DNA of 64,000 bases from Cymbidium sinense (Eukaryota; Streptophyta; Magnoliopsida; Asparagales; Orchidaceae), in NCBI GenBank assembly GCA_021442155.1, contig CM038221.1, forward strand, positions 150,651,601 to 150,715,600, given 5' to 3'. This document shows, one piece after another, positions 34,111-44,991 of this stretch. The notes beneath the pieces are model-generated. The model did not search any database and was not told the DNA's origin. It was given only the letters and a program-made list of their open reading frames with translations. Numbering within the stretch: the stretch's first letter is position 1; every line of letters starts with the position of its first letter. The position numbers were made by a program, and so were the translations under genes.

Positions 34111-35760
34111 AAAATACAATATTGATGAACCGTTCATTCATTGTTAAAATAAATTACATAAAATAATTTCAGACCATCTCTATTTAAATTTGAATGAAAC
34201 TCATACAACTCATTATATAAAAACATATTTCTTCGCATTTTTAATATTTCTAGCTGCCTTTTCTTATATAAATTATGTAGTTAAATCTACTATTTTTTAA
34301 TCAATAAAAATTAAATTTATACATGATATTAACCTGATCTTGTCGTAGAGGCTACTTGATTACTAGTTGACTCCATTATGCTACATCACCTCCAATAGAG
34401 ACAACCTCCATAATTATTTTTATGAGCCTCCTATCCTAGTACTTTGATTTTAGGCTAGTCCTATAATTACTCCATTTAACACCAAGAGATTAAAGATTCC
34501 AGTGATATATATGCTAGAAATTTCATTTTTTTTGCTGAAAAAAACATAAAGAATATTATTAATAAACAAGAAGCAAATATTAAAATTGAATTATGATGCT
34601 AATTATCACAAGTTAAATTAGCACTTTTTTCTTGAAATGCACCATATTCTTATTTTGCCAATCCAAAAAAAGAGATTGATACTAATACAAGTTCTCTAAT
34701 AATAACACTCATATATGATCCTAACATAATGACCTCAAAGGCATTATATGAAACATCATTTTGATTCACCTTGATATGCACCAATATACTTGGTCATATA
34801 CTTTATAAATTTGCAAATGTTGTGCACCTCTATGTTTTGCAGGAGCACCTTGATAATCTTAAAAAAGGATACAATTGATTATAAATTTTCTAAAGATAAA
34901 ATTATATATTAAATTTGTAAAGATCAAATATCCATAAGCCATATTCCATCATTTGATTGTACAGAGTCGTGAAATGATTGATGTGTTGGTTGTGTCAATT
35001 CACTTATTCTCATCTTATGAAACCACATGAACTAAAATAGAGGGGCTTCAGATGCTCTCGCTTTCCTTCTGCTAAATCTTGCTCTAAAATAACCTTTTAG
35101 CTCTTTGTAATAGACTGACATCTATCATTTTATGGAAATTTTAAGGCATTATAAAAAATTTAACAATTAAAAGGTATTAAAAACATAGACCACTACCTAT
35201 TAATAATTTAATATAAGGGGTAATTAAAATCACTATTAACAACTTACATAATATTATATCTACATGATTTTGTCACCCACGGAAGAATTTCGAATATGTA
35301 TTTGTTTAATATAGGCTTACAAAGAAATTAGACTTGCACCATCCTCCCTAATATTTAAATCAAAGACATCTTTTAATTTTACTCTTACAATGAGTTCAAA
35401 TTTGTATTTTTTTAAGATATTGGATATAAAAAATGGGATCCACTTGTGAAAAAAACAAATGGACCATATTCTATTTTTTTCAATGAGAATCAAATATGAG
35501 AAGTTATTAAAATATATCCAAATTAATATTACTTCATACCAATACATTATCCCAATCACACTCAAATAATACAACTCGAAATATATAAAAATATTGATCT
35601 AAATAATAATCATTCACTTGAGCATAGTAATTAAATTTCTCAATCTCTATAGTATTAATGTACCATAATTTGGAGTCTTCTTATTCTCATCAAAAGCTTG
35701 GACTGAAAAATGTACTAGTTAATGATAAATCTTTTATATATTTGTGTACACCTATTAAGC
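34111..35760. other. AT-rich region, no further gene supported
   Basis: Apart from the exon-like segments described on the minus strand, nothing can be supported. A minus-strand frame at 35317-35574 is unrecognised, though its end (LIVRVKLKDVFDLN) looks coding-like. Confidence 0.45.
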
Positions 35761-35762
35761 CC

Positions 35763-35957
35763 CTTAATAAGAGCCCGTACTTGTCAATAGCGAATAACGC
35801 ATCATAGCGCAAAACTCATCATGGAGCCATGGTGCATGGCCTGGCACGTGTCATTTTAAATATGAAATACTATTATAAATATGTATGTGTATATATATAT
35901 ATATATATGTGTGTATGTGTGTGTGTGTATAGGTATACATACGTGTAGTGCTTTGGC

Positions 35958-36018
<61 letters not shown>

Positions 36019-36257
36019 TATGTGTATATATGTGTATATATGTATGTATATATATATTTATTATTTTCATATCAAGCTTCAAAAAATAAACTTGGTGCAC
36101 GCCATATGTGCTATACACCTTGCTCGTGCATGGCACAAATAGTGCACGCATTTTGATGCGCCGAGCCGCATTATACAAATGATGCCAAGAGTGCGCTATG
36201 CTGCGTCATGCGGCATGATGCATCCATTTTGCACCATTGGCATGTATGCAAGAGCCT
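35763..36257. mobile_element. Probable MITE or small transposon with (TA)n core
   Basis: The left end taagagcccgtacttgtcaa and the reverse complement of the right end, ttaaggctcttgcatacatg, are similar. The sub-terminal parts are rich in gcatcat, gcatggc and gcgcc words, unlike the flanks. The middle is a TA/TG microsatellite (35892-36060). Frames across it are dinucleotide translations, not proteins. Confidence 0.4.
35892..36060. repeat. TA/TG microsatellite cluster
   Basis: A run of (TA)n at 35892-35909, (TG)n at about 35909-35930 and a long (TA)n at 35962-36016, with mixed TA/TG to 36060. Both strands stay open and give Tyr/Ile/His strings. Confidence 0.95.
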
Positions 36258-36664
36258 TAATTTTTTCCAACATTAATGGATCATTACTACACAAAATCCA
36301 TTAATGTTATAATTTAATAAGAACATAAATTAATGATTTATCGATAAGATTAAAAAAATTATTAGTTATCTCAATCAATTATGAAATATTTTATCCACAA
36401 GATTCTTAACATTCAAAAGCGTAAGATGTGTGCATTGTCATCTTTTTGTCTCTCTATTTTAAAAAAGTTCTCTATATAATATAATACTATCACAATAACG
36501 AAACATATATCTGTTGCGAGCTTGCACAAAAGATTTACATCTAATACATAAAAGACACCTTACATGAAAAAATTCTAGCACTTAAAAACTTATTAATTAG
36601 TCTCCTAATTTGATGAATACTTTGTGCTTGTAGACTGATATAGAATTTAGATCTCTTCAAATAC

Positions 36665-37035
36665 CAACAACAACAACAACAACAAGCCTTTATCCCACTA
36701 TATGGGGTCAACTACATGAATCATTCTTCTTCATTGTGTCCTATTATGTGTCAAATTCTTATTTAATTCAAGTATACTAAGATCATTTTTATACATCTTA
36801 ACCAAATCATTTTAGGTCTACCTCTATCTTTCTTCTTAACATAAGACAAGTCTAATGCATTTACTCTCCTAACCGGGTCATTAGATGGCCGACACTCTAT
36901 GTGGCAAAACCATCTAAGGCAACTCTCTCTAATCTTATCTGTCACTGGAGATACTCCAACTTTTTCCCGAACATATTCATTTCTCATTTTATCTCTAAAG
37001 AGTAAAACCACTCATCCACCTGAGCATCCCCTCAT
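36665..37035 (-). mobile_element. RTE-type LINE, 5'-truncated 3' end (minus strand)
   Basis: A (CAA)n run at 36665-36686 is the complement of the (TTG)n tail. The next bases (ggggtcaactacatgaatc) are the conserved RTE 3' end. The minus-strand frame 36763-37011 reads MRNEYVREKVGVSPVTDKI, then LRWFCHIECRP and RGRPKMIWL, the conserved C-terminus of plant RTE reverse transcriptases. It lacks everything upstream. A second copy lies at 63607-64000. Confidence 0.85.
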
Positions 37036-37074
37036 CTATGCAACATTCTGCACCACAAAGCCAGGATAGGAGGA

Positions 37075-37595
37075 AAATATAAATTTCAAATTTTGAGATG
37101 GAATCTTCAACAAATCCGTCAAAGCACAAAGTACAGGACCAAAGATGTTCTCATCTCAGTAACAAATCATCAACTCCATCAAGTTCGCTAAGGCACAAAG
37201 CAAGGACAGGAGGAGAAAATATAAATTTCAAGCTCTAAGGAGAAAGTCTTCAATAAGTCCGTTAAAGCACAAAGCCAAGAACCAAAGACACCCCAAATTC
37301 TCTTGACAAGTCGGTGATGACAAATTAAAGGATCTCCTTCATCTAGTCCATTAAGCACAAAGCATTGGACTAATAACAACAAATACTGGTTCAACGAGCT
37401 ATTGTAGCTGAACTGATGAAATTTAAGTGCTTGCCCAACTTGAGAGTTATACTCACTTCTATCAAAGGGCAGCGATCAGGTATTATTAAAAGTTGTTGAA
37501 ATTACAACTTCAACGTGACATCCAAGCAAATCTCTTGGATATCCGCAAGGTCAACTTATCTGCAACAAACACGGTCTGCTCCATACGCGCATCAT
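37075..37595 (+). repeat. 3' UTR-like repeats of an LTR retrotransposon
   Basis: Imperfect units with aaatataaatttcaa, cttcaacaaatccgt, aaagcacaaagcaagg and accaaagac words recur about every 100-130 bases (near 37080, 37210 and 37330). They end in a polypurine tract, as in the 3' UTR of Tat or Ogre elements. Confidence 0.5.
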
Positions 37596-37612
37596 GTTTG
37601 TTGGGGGGCATT
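37596..37612 (+). other. Polypurine tract next to an LTR start
   Basis: The bases gtttgttggggggcatt directly precede tgttgacctcc. A G-run followed within a few bases by TG is the usual plus-strand priming site at the edge of a 3' LTR. Confidence 0.6.
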
Positions 37613-38593
37613 TGTTGACCTCCACATAAGGTTCATTATTCAAATGAATCATGAAAACTAAAATAAATATTAACAAGAGGGACGTCACATGAATCGGGTT
37701 TAAAACCCCCCTAATCGCGATCAGATTCGATCTAAAATGCTTTAATTTGACAATTTAGCTTCGTAATGCGTCGAAAATATTAAAATTAATTAAATGAAAA
37801 ATATCAAATCAATTAACAATCGATCAAATAATTAAAATCAAATTTTAATGAAATTATGCGCATATCAAAGTCGAGAAGCCTCCACGGCATCTAAACGACC
37901 TCCGTTCGCGAAATTGATGGCACCGTTGTCGCCGAAACGTCGAAACCTATCAAACGACGCCTTCCGCGGTCGATTCGGCAAAGTATGCGAACATCGATCA
38001 ATTTGAGCGTGACGTCGCACAATTTGAATCTAATTTCACTTCAACCGTCGTCGACATTGCTTAAACGACCTCAGATCGCGAAATTGATCGCGTCGTTGCG
38101 TTCGGCACAACAGAAACAACTAAAATTAATACCCATATTATTAGGGTTTATTATTGGGAGGATTCATGAAAATTTATATGATTAAGAGCTAATTATCTTA
38201 ATTACTAAGCTAATTAACCTAAATAAACCCTTTAATCCTTACTAACCGCCTCCAATTAATGAAAATAACCCAGCTCATTTGGCCAATGGGATAAAGCGGT
38301 CTAACCTAAAGGCCGAAAGAAACACGCTATCCCTAATCTCAGACGGCTCTCTCGTTGACTCTCATTCACGCTCCTCGCTCTTCCCCTCACGCAATTCCTC
38401 TTGCTGGGTCTCGCTTCGTCCCTTTCTTTGGTTTTTTGGCCTGGTGAAGCCGCCATGATCTCTCTGGTTTTTGGCGAGGCTTTCCTCCCTCACGACTCTC
38501 CTTTCTCACGCGAGGTCCTCCTGCTGCGCTCGGTCTCGCTTCCTCTCCCTCTCTCGTTTTCGGTTCCGTGAAACCCTAGCAACCGAAAGTCCT
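37613..38593 (+). repeat. LTR (left part), split by a chromovirus insertion
   Basis: The sequence starts tgttgacctccacataagg after the polypurine tract. It has the composition of a long plant LTR: an AT-rich U3, a TATA-like region near 38165, then a pyrimidine-rich stretch (38340-38570) with gaaaccctagcaaccgaaag at its end. It is cut at 38593 by the element that follows. The continuation is probably at 44992. Confidence 0.55.
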
Positions 38594-39752
38594 TGTAATA
38601 ACCGGATAGACATCCGAAAAAAAAAAATATATATCATAGCTGTGGATTAGAGGAAGAAAAGGATCCAAAGGGAGGCGTAGGATAAACCAAACCAAATTCC
38701 CAAAACAGAGAGAGAGAGAAAGGAAGCGTGAAAGGAAAGGAGATTCAAGAGGAAGCTTAAAGTGTAATTACGTTTTACATTTATGGTAAAATATCTTAAT
38801 TTCCTATGATGAAACGCATGTCATATGATTATGACTTTTCATGATCGCAGAAGTTGTGATGATTTTTCGTTTCTTTCTTAAATTGTGATGAATTTTACTT
38901 TCCATGTGTTGGATAATAACCGAATGCTAGATCATATCGCTAATGCGTTATCATTTTATAAAGTTCACTGATTTACTGTTAATCATGAATTAATATCCAC
39001 AGTAGTATAATTGTATGCTATGAATGTGTATGTTGAAACTGGAGTTCACCCCCTTATGGTACTGGCTGGGGACGCAATGTACCTGTGCACAAAATGATTC
39101 AAAAGGGCCAATGAAATTGGCAAATAATTCAAAAGGCCAATGAAATTGGTAAATGACAATGACAATGGTAATAAATACTTGTTCTTTGAATGAGTATTTC
39201 GACGGTAACTCTTGGAAAGATGATAAAGTAAAAAAAGTAAAAGTTTATATGATAAATGTTTATGTATACTGACCCCCATATGCTACTGATAAATGTTTAT
39301 GTATACCGACCCCCATATACTACTGATAAATGTTTATGTATACCTACCTCCCATAGGTTTGATTGTTTGAGCATATTTCTTTATGTACGATGCCAGAAAA
39401 CCGATGCATACTTCTTTTCTTCTTGTTTACTATAGTAAAGATAATTGACCCAATCAATTATATTCATTTTAGTTGCTTAATCTTTTCGTGTAATCCTACT
39501 AATTAAATGGCCGATGGGGAAAGTCATATTTACCGCCGTAGAGGACTTCGAGAATAATTATGTCATGTTGAGTTATGTTTAAAGCCCTCGAACTTTGTAG
39601 AATATTTATAATGAACAAATTGTATAATTATTTCAGTAAGAAGGCTCTTTATGACGGAGATCGGAGATTTTATTTACGACTTGGAAATGTTAAGAAATGT
39701 TTTATTTTATCAATGACCGCCTGCTCCCGCGTATTCCAAGCGGATCGTGACA
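38594..39752 (+). repeat. Left LTR of chromovirus-like element
   Basis: It runs 1159 bases from tgtaataacc to gatcgtgaca and includes three copies of a 37-bp unit (gataaatgtttatgtatac, at 39251, 39288 and 39325). It matches the right LTR over its length with many short gaps. Confidence 0.85.
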
Positions 39753-39756
39753 AGAG

Positions 39757-39768
39757 TGGTATGTGAGC
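39757..39768 (+). other. Primer-binding site (initiator Met tRNA type)
   Basis: The bases tggtatgtgagc, four bases after the LTR end, differ by two from TGGTATCAGAGC, the complement of the 3' end of plant initiator methionine tRNA. Confidence 0.75.
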
Positions 39769-39949
39769 TATTTTAGATTTTAGATTTAGAGACATAAGTA
39801 ATGATTAAAATCAAAGAGCCATTAGGAAGAGGATAAATTTTATGAATAAATTTACATATGATTGATTGATTAATGTATAATGTTATAATTAATTTATTTC
39901 TGTGCCTACAATCAATTCAGGAAGATGCTATAAGGAAAATAGAACAAAA

Positions 39950-40865
39950 ATCGAAGACCGAACTTAGTGCAACCGCTTCCATATAGATTTACACAAATGA
40001 TGGAAATGACGATGAAGGAATCAAAGATACCCAAGTGGAAGTAGTGGAGTTTTATTGATAAATACAAATTATTTCAAGATATGAGCCACCTCTTTTATCA
40101 GTGCGGAGGACCATAGAATCGTAAAAGCTAATCGAATAGAAAAGTATGTCATATGTGAAAGAAGAGTCTTTGGCTTTTTTTGCTTTTGAGGGTGAGAGAT
40201 GGTGGCGCAAGAGAAATTTGAAGGAGGTCTTGCAATCATATTTCATGGGAGGACTTTGTGAAGACTTTAGAGATTGGTTTGTACTCTCGCCTAGAGACAA
40301 ATGGACAAATTCATCAAATTGATACAGGGAGATCGCTCTATAATGTAATATGAAGTTGAGTTTACAATGCTTTCAAGGTATGCTCCTTAATTGATACCAA
40401 ATGAAGAAAAATATCATGCGTTTATGTGTGAAGGATATAATCGACAACCCTGATTCCTTTGGGTATTGATTATCAGGGAGCTGCTGAAGGATATAATTGG
40501 ATGTCTACTCGAGAAGGAGGGATATTAAGAGGAGGAATGAATAAATCCAATGTAATGTTCAAACCCGAGAAATCAAACCTGAAGTCGATACTTATGCCAA
40601 GAAGATGATTACACATGCCCAAAATGTGGAAGAGCACAGAAAGGAGAGTGCCTCGTGCACAAACACTTACATCTGCCATCAACCACATATGGCAAAATCT
40701 TGCCCTATCTTCGCCAAGAACCTTTAAGGGATCTTGGGGACAAGTGTTCAACCTCCTGAGGACTTGGTAGCAAAGAATGATTGAATCGACGTTCCATCTC
40801 AAACTCAAACGAAAGAATACCGAGTTTATGCACTCACGCAACAAGAAGAAAAGACGTCGGATATC
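39950..40865 (+). pseudogene. gag of chromovirus-like element
   Basis: Across frameshifts the plus strand reads WWRKRNLKEVLQSYF, then MDKFIKLIQGDRSIM, VEFTMLSRYAP and, at about 40600-40790, a zinc-knuckle region (CPKCGRAQKGECL, then YLRQEPLRDLG out of frame). These follow the chromovirus gag order of capsid domain, then Cys-rich nucleocapsid. Confidence 0.7.
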
Positions 40866-40929
40866 ATCAGGTATGTCTTTAATTAAATTAAGATCGTCAT
40901 AATTTTGTATTGTTGATATATAATTATTT

Positions 40930-41300
40930 TAGATGTATTCAATTATAGGTATCATCTTTATTGGAAGTAAATCGGTTTTTATTTGATACGGAGCATCACA
41001 TTCATTTATATCCAAGAATGTGTAAGGATTTTACGATTATAAATTATGAAAATGTCGTAGATTTCGAAGAATGCCAAATGAAATGAATCGAAAATGTTTG
41101 TGTGAACCTAAACATCTATGAAAGAAGTTTGAATACGATAGTTACCGCCAATATATGAATTGATGTAATTTTAGAATGGCTAGCTAAACATTTTGCTACC
41201 ATAGATTGTTTAAAAGATAGTCAAATTCAATATTCCGGAAAGAAGAATTCAAATTCGTGAGATAAAGGAGTATTAACTGGTGAAATCTGCTTAAAAGTTT
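40930..41300 (+). pseudogene. Protease region of chromovirus-like element
   Basis: The wording GASHSFISKNV corresponds to the active-site segment, followed by IDVILEWLAKHFATIDC. The usual DSGAS Asp is lost or shifted here (gatacggagcatcacattc). Decayed. Confidence 0.6.
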
Positions 41301-41469
41301 AAAGAGAAAAGGATATGAAGATTTTCTTGCCATAACTAAAGAGGTAAAGAAGATTGAGGAGTATAGTAAGAAAAGAGTATTCAAAAGTTTTTCAGATGAT
41401 TTACAGGGTTTTACCTCCAGAGAGATAGATGACATTGATTTAATTGGAAAACCAGAAGAAAAGTACCAT

Positions 41470-42070
41470 ATAAGAATGGCGGTTAAAGAATTATAAGAGT
41501 TGAAGAATCATTTAAGTTGGAGAAGATTTATCGAAGACATCTCCTCGGGAGCTCTCAGAGTAAGAAGAAAGATGGGAGCTTAAGTATGTATCGATTATAG
41601 AGCTTAATAAACTCACATTGAAGAATAAATATCCTCCAAGAATAGATGATCTCTTTGACCAACTGAAAGAGCGGATTTTCAAAGATTGATTTAAGATCGT
41701 TATCATCACTGAGAATCAAAGAAGAAGATATACCAAAGAGCGCAGCGGTATGGCATATGAAGTGGTGACGCGCTTAATAAATGCTCCAAACATTTATGGA
41801 TCTTATGAATAGAATCTTTAAACCCTTTTAGATTCATTTGTGATCGATTCATATGACATTCTAATTTATTCAATGAGATGACATGAAAACCATCTTCGTG
41901 ATTATTTTACAAGTAATGAAAAGGAAATGAATTGTATGCAAAGTTTTCAAAGTGTGAATTTTGGTTAATAACATCATATTCTACATGATTAGTAGTGAAG
42001 GGGTTTTAGTGGATCGAGAAAGTCGAATAATACCGAATAACGACCATACCGCCGTAAGTCAAGTTTCTTA
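41470..42070 (+). pseudogene. Reverse transcriptase of chromovirus-like element
   Basis: Read across frames: AVKEL-ELKNHL, CIDYRA, LKNKYPPRIDDLFDQL, IKEEDIPKSA, MAYE, NAPNIYGSYE-like, NRIFKPF and KFSKCEFWL. This is the standard RT order. The catalytic box falls near 41850 (tcatatgacattctaattt), where DD is damaged. Confidence 0.75.
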
Positions 42071-42089
42071 AGATTGGCGATATTACGGA

Positions 42090-42600
42090 GATTCGTTGAA
42101 GTTTTCCAGATGTCACGCCACCGCGCTAACCCGAAGCAAATTTGAATGGTCGAGAGTTTTTTCAAAATTGAAGAATTGTTTAATGACCGCATGCAAGATT
42201 AACTATTCCATCGTGAGGGGATTTCAAATTTATAATGATGCATCATTAAGAGGCTTGGATGTGTACTACGCAGAATGGAAGAGTGATCGCATGCTTCAAG
42301 CAATCAAACATCATGAAAAGAATTATCCAACCCACGATCTGATAGAAAGATTTGCATTAAAAAATTTGGAGGCATTATTTATATGAGGTGTGAAGTTTTC
42401 ACCGATCATCAAAGTCAAATATATCTTTACAAAAGGAGCTAAATTTAAGAAAGGAGATGGTTGGAACTCATTAAAGATTATGATTTGGATATTCAATATC
42501 ATCCCGGGAAGGCAAATAGTTGTTGACGCTTTAGTATCAGAATAGCTTATGATCTCAAGCGGGAGGAATTGATTAAAGATTTAGAAAATTAGAAATTTCA
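42090..42600 (+). pseudogene. RNase H of chromovirus-like element
   Basis: The frame 42096-42386 includes FQIYNDASLRGLDVYYAEW and KHHEKNYPTHDLI. Next come FTDHQSQIYLYKRS-like, RRWLELIKDYDLDIQYHPG and GKANS. The TDAS catalytic Asp is preserved as NDAS, with the Thr changed. Confidence 0.75.
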
Positions 42601-42659
42601 TTATTAAATCTACGATAATCATATTTTATTGTTAAATAAAATGACTATACAATCAAATT

Positions 42660-43520
42660 TGAAAGACGAATACGATGCTCTACCTCAAGATGACTTTCTA
42701 AAATTTTAGAAGTAGTAAAGCCATACGTAAGATTTTGAAATCGATGAAGATGACATCAAGTATCAGAGGTTTGCATTCCAAATATTGGAGATTTGAGAAA
42801 GATATCTACGAAGACATCATTCAAATTATACAATTCATCCAGAAGAAAAATGTATCGGATCGAAATATTTTAGTGAACGAAGTGCGAATTTGTTTATAAA
42901 TGTCAATCATGTCGATGAAAATTCAACATCGCCAAGTGGACTTTTACGCTTACCGACACCGAGTGGAAATGGGATGATATTCTATGGATTTTGTTGTTGC
43001 TTACCTGATCCGTAAAAGAAGATACTATTATTATTGATAGGTTGACTAAATCAGACACTTTATATCTATCCAATCTGACGCTGTTGAAAAGAAAGAAAAT
43101 ACGATAAAATTGTGTTACTGGGTGCCAAAATCTATAGATCTCGACGATTTTACTGACACATCTGTGGAGAAAATTCAAGCTTTAGATGTTTTACTTTAAG
43201 ATCAGATTTCATACAAACCATACGGCCGAAAGAACAAGTCAAACACTCAAGATTTGCGACTTTGATCCTTGATTTTGGAGAAAATTGGGAAATTCATTTG
43301 TTTTGATTGAGTTGCTACAACAATAACTTTCAGTATTGTAGGCCCCTACCATCAGATGTATGAAATGGAACACCGCTTGGGTGGAGATAGGTGAAAGAAG
43401 AATCATGGTGATGCAGTAGATGACCGAAAAGATCGATTGATCCGTGATAGATTAAAAGCTCAAGAGAGAGGAAATATTATGATGCTAAACATCACCTAGA
43501 GTTTGAAGTGAGAGAATTTG
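42660..43520 (+). pseudogene. Integrase of chromovirus-like element
   Basis: Zinc-binding region wording (LRKIYLRRHHSNYTIHP-like, then CQSCR) is followed by IIIDRLTKSDTLY of the core, WNTAWVEIGERRI and KLKREE. The tail, KGIKRFGKVGKLSHAI, belongs to the C-terminal domain. Multiple stops. Confidence 0.7.
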
Positions 43521-43689
43521 TATTTTAAAGTCACTATGAAAAGGTATAAAACGATTTGGCAAAGTTGGAAAGTTGAGCCACGCTATATTGTCCATATGAA
43601 ATCTTGGAAAGTTGGGAACATCGACTTTACCTTCTCACGCAAGGAGTGCCTGATATATTTCTCTTCTATAAAATATATTACATAAAAGC

Positions 43690-43905
43690 CAACAAGATTA
43701 TTGATCCTATCGATATTCAACGATCTTACATTTGTGGATAAAAGAATTATAGATTATGATCAACCATCTCGGAATAGGAAATTTCATTTGTCCGTATCTA
43801 AAAACAATCGAAAGCTACGTGGAGAAGGAATCAAATCAGAACTTTATCCTCAATTGTTTAATTAAAGGTATGATCATTTTATTATCGTCATTAAATTTCG
43901 AGCGA
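43690..43905 (+). pseudogene. C-terminal chromodomain-like tail (weak)
   Basis: After the integrase the sequence reads IIDYDQPSRNRKFHLSVSKN-like and EGIKSELYPQLFN, then NFERKFYKKEIVITG. The position and the YPxLF and final basic words suit the chromodomain tail of chromoviruses, but the domain itself is too decayed to be sure. Confidence 0.4.
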
Positions 43906-43925
43906 AAATTTTATAAGAAAGAGAT

Positions 43926-44991
43926 TGTAATAACCGGATGACATCCAAAAAAAAAGAAATTTCATAATTGTATGAGCAGCAAAGAGAAGAAAGGATCCAA
44001 AGGGGCGGCCACAAACCAAAACCAAATTCCCAAAACATGCGAGACAGGAGAAAGGAAGGAAGCGTGAAAGGAAAGAAGATTCAAGAGAACCGCAGTTAAA
44101 GCAGAATTATGTTTACATTTACGATAAAAATATCTTAATTTCATATAAACGACGTTCATATGATTATGACTTTTCACGTATCGCAGTTATGATAATTTTT
44201 CTGCTTTCTTTCTTAAATTGTGATGTAATTTTATGTTGGATAATAACTAACGCTAGATCATATCGACGTTATCATTTTATAAATTACCGTAATCATCATA
44301 AATTAATGCCCATAAGAAGATAATTGTATCATGAATGTATGTTGAAACCTGAGTTCACTATGACGAATGTATGCAAAAATGATAAAAGCGATAAATTAAG
44401 AATATTCAAAAGGCCAATTAAATCGAAATAAGACATGACAATGGTAATAAACGCTTGTTCTTTGAATGAGTATTTCGTGACTCTTGGAAGGATGATAAAA
44501 GTAAAAAAAAGTAAAAGTTTATATGATAAATATTTATGTAAACCCACCCCATATGCTACCGATAAATGTTTATATACACCCCATACGCTATCGATAAATA
44601 TTTATATACCTACCTCTCATACTTGATTGTTTGAAAGATATTTCTTTTATGTCTCACGATAAAACCCAGAATATACTGCTTCTTCTTCTACTATAAATAA
44701 TAATATAATTGACCCAATCAATTATATTCATTAGTTAATCTTTTTCGTAATCCTACTTAATTAAATGGGTGATAGAGGGACTTCAGAGATGAATTATGTC
44801 ACGTGAGTTATGTTTAAAGTGTGTTTTCTCCCGAACTTTGTAGAATATTTAAGTATGGACAAATTGTATAATTATTTGCGACTCTTTTATGATTGGAGAT
44901 TGGAGATTTTATTTATGATTGGAAATGTTAAGAATGTTTTATTTTATCCGTCCACCGCTGCTCGCTCTAGATTCCAAGCTCCCGCCTGTCA
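43926..44991 (+). repeat. Right LTR of chromovirus-like element
   Basis: It starts tgtaataacc after the polypurine run aagaaagaga and ends cgcctgtca. It carries the same three 37-bp units (44524-44630), and is about 90 bases shorter than the left LTR owing to many small gaps. Confidence 0.85.

Larger units (their letters stand above)
32500..35110 (-). other. Possible remains of an intron-rich gene (minus strand)
   Basis: Several open segments on the minus strand are framed by splice-like sites. At 34770-34848 the frame reads VLLQNIEVHNICKF and IKYMTKYIGAYQ between aag and gtgaat. At 33598-33720 an excellent acceptor (ttactttggatacag) opens exactly 41 codons (ACKLLVEMDLHEDESLNAKA, RCSQWSWVLNTLKE) closed by gtactc. 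At 32954-33003 the frame is LIFSLLITDAKGRLIE, closed by gtatgt. Near 32695-32745 lies IHKLHLLASKAPPFFYDVD. I cannot name the protein, and joins between neighbours are not always in phase, so it may be a pseudogene or chance. Confidence 0.3.
38594..44991 (+). mobile_element. Chromovirus-like Ty3/gypsy retrotransposon, full-length but decayed
   Basis: Two direct LTRs starting TGTAATAACCGGAT bound 4.2 kb with a primer-binding site, gag, protease, RT, RNase H, integrase and polypurine tract in plus-strand order. The RT and integrase wording resembles plant chromoviruses of the Del/Tekay-CRM group. All frames are broken by many small indels. Flanking pentamers gtcct and gactt agree at three of five bases and may be a decayed target-site duplication. 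Confidence 0.85.

Noticed and set aside
35873..36178. Overlapping ORFs on both strands with Tyr/Ile/His strings
   Set aside because: Dinucleotide microsatellite (TA/TG) translations.
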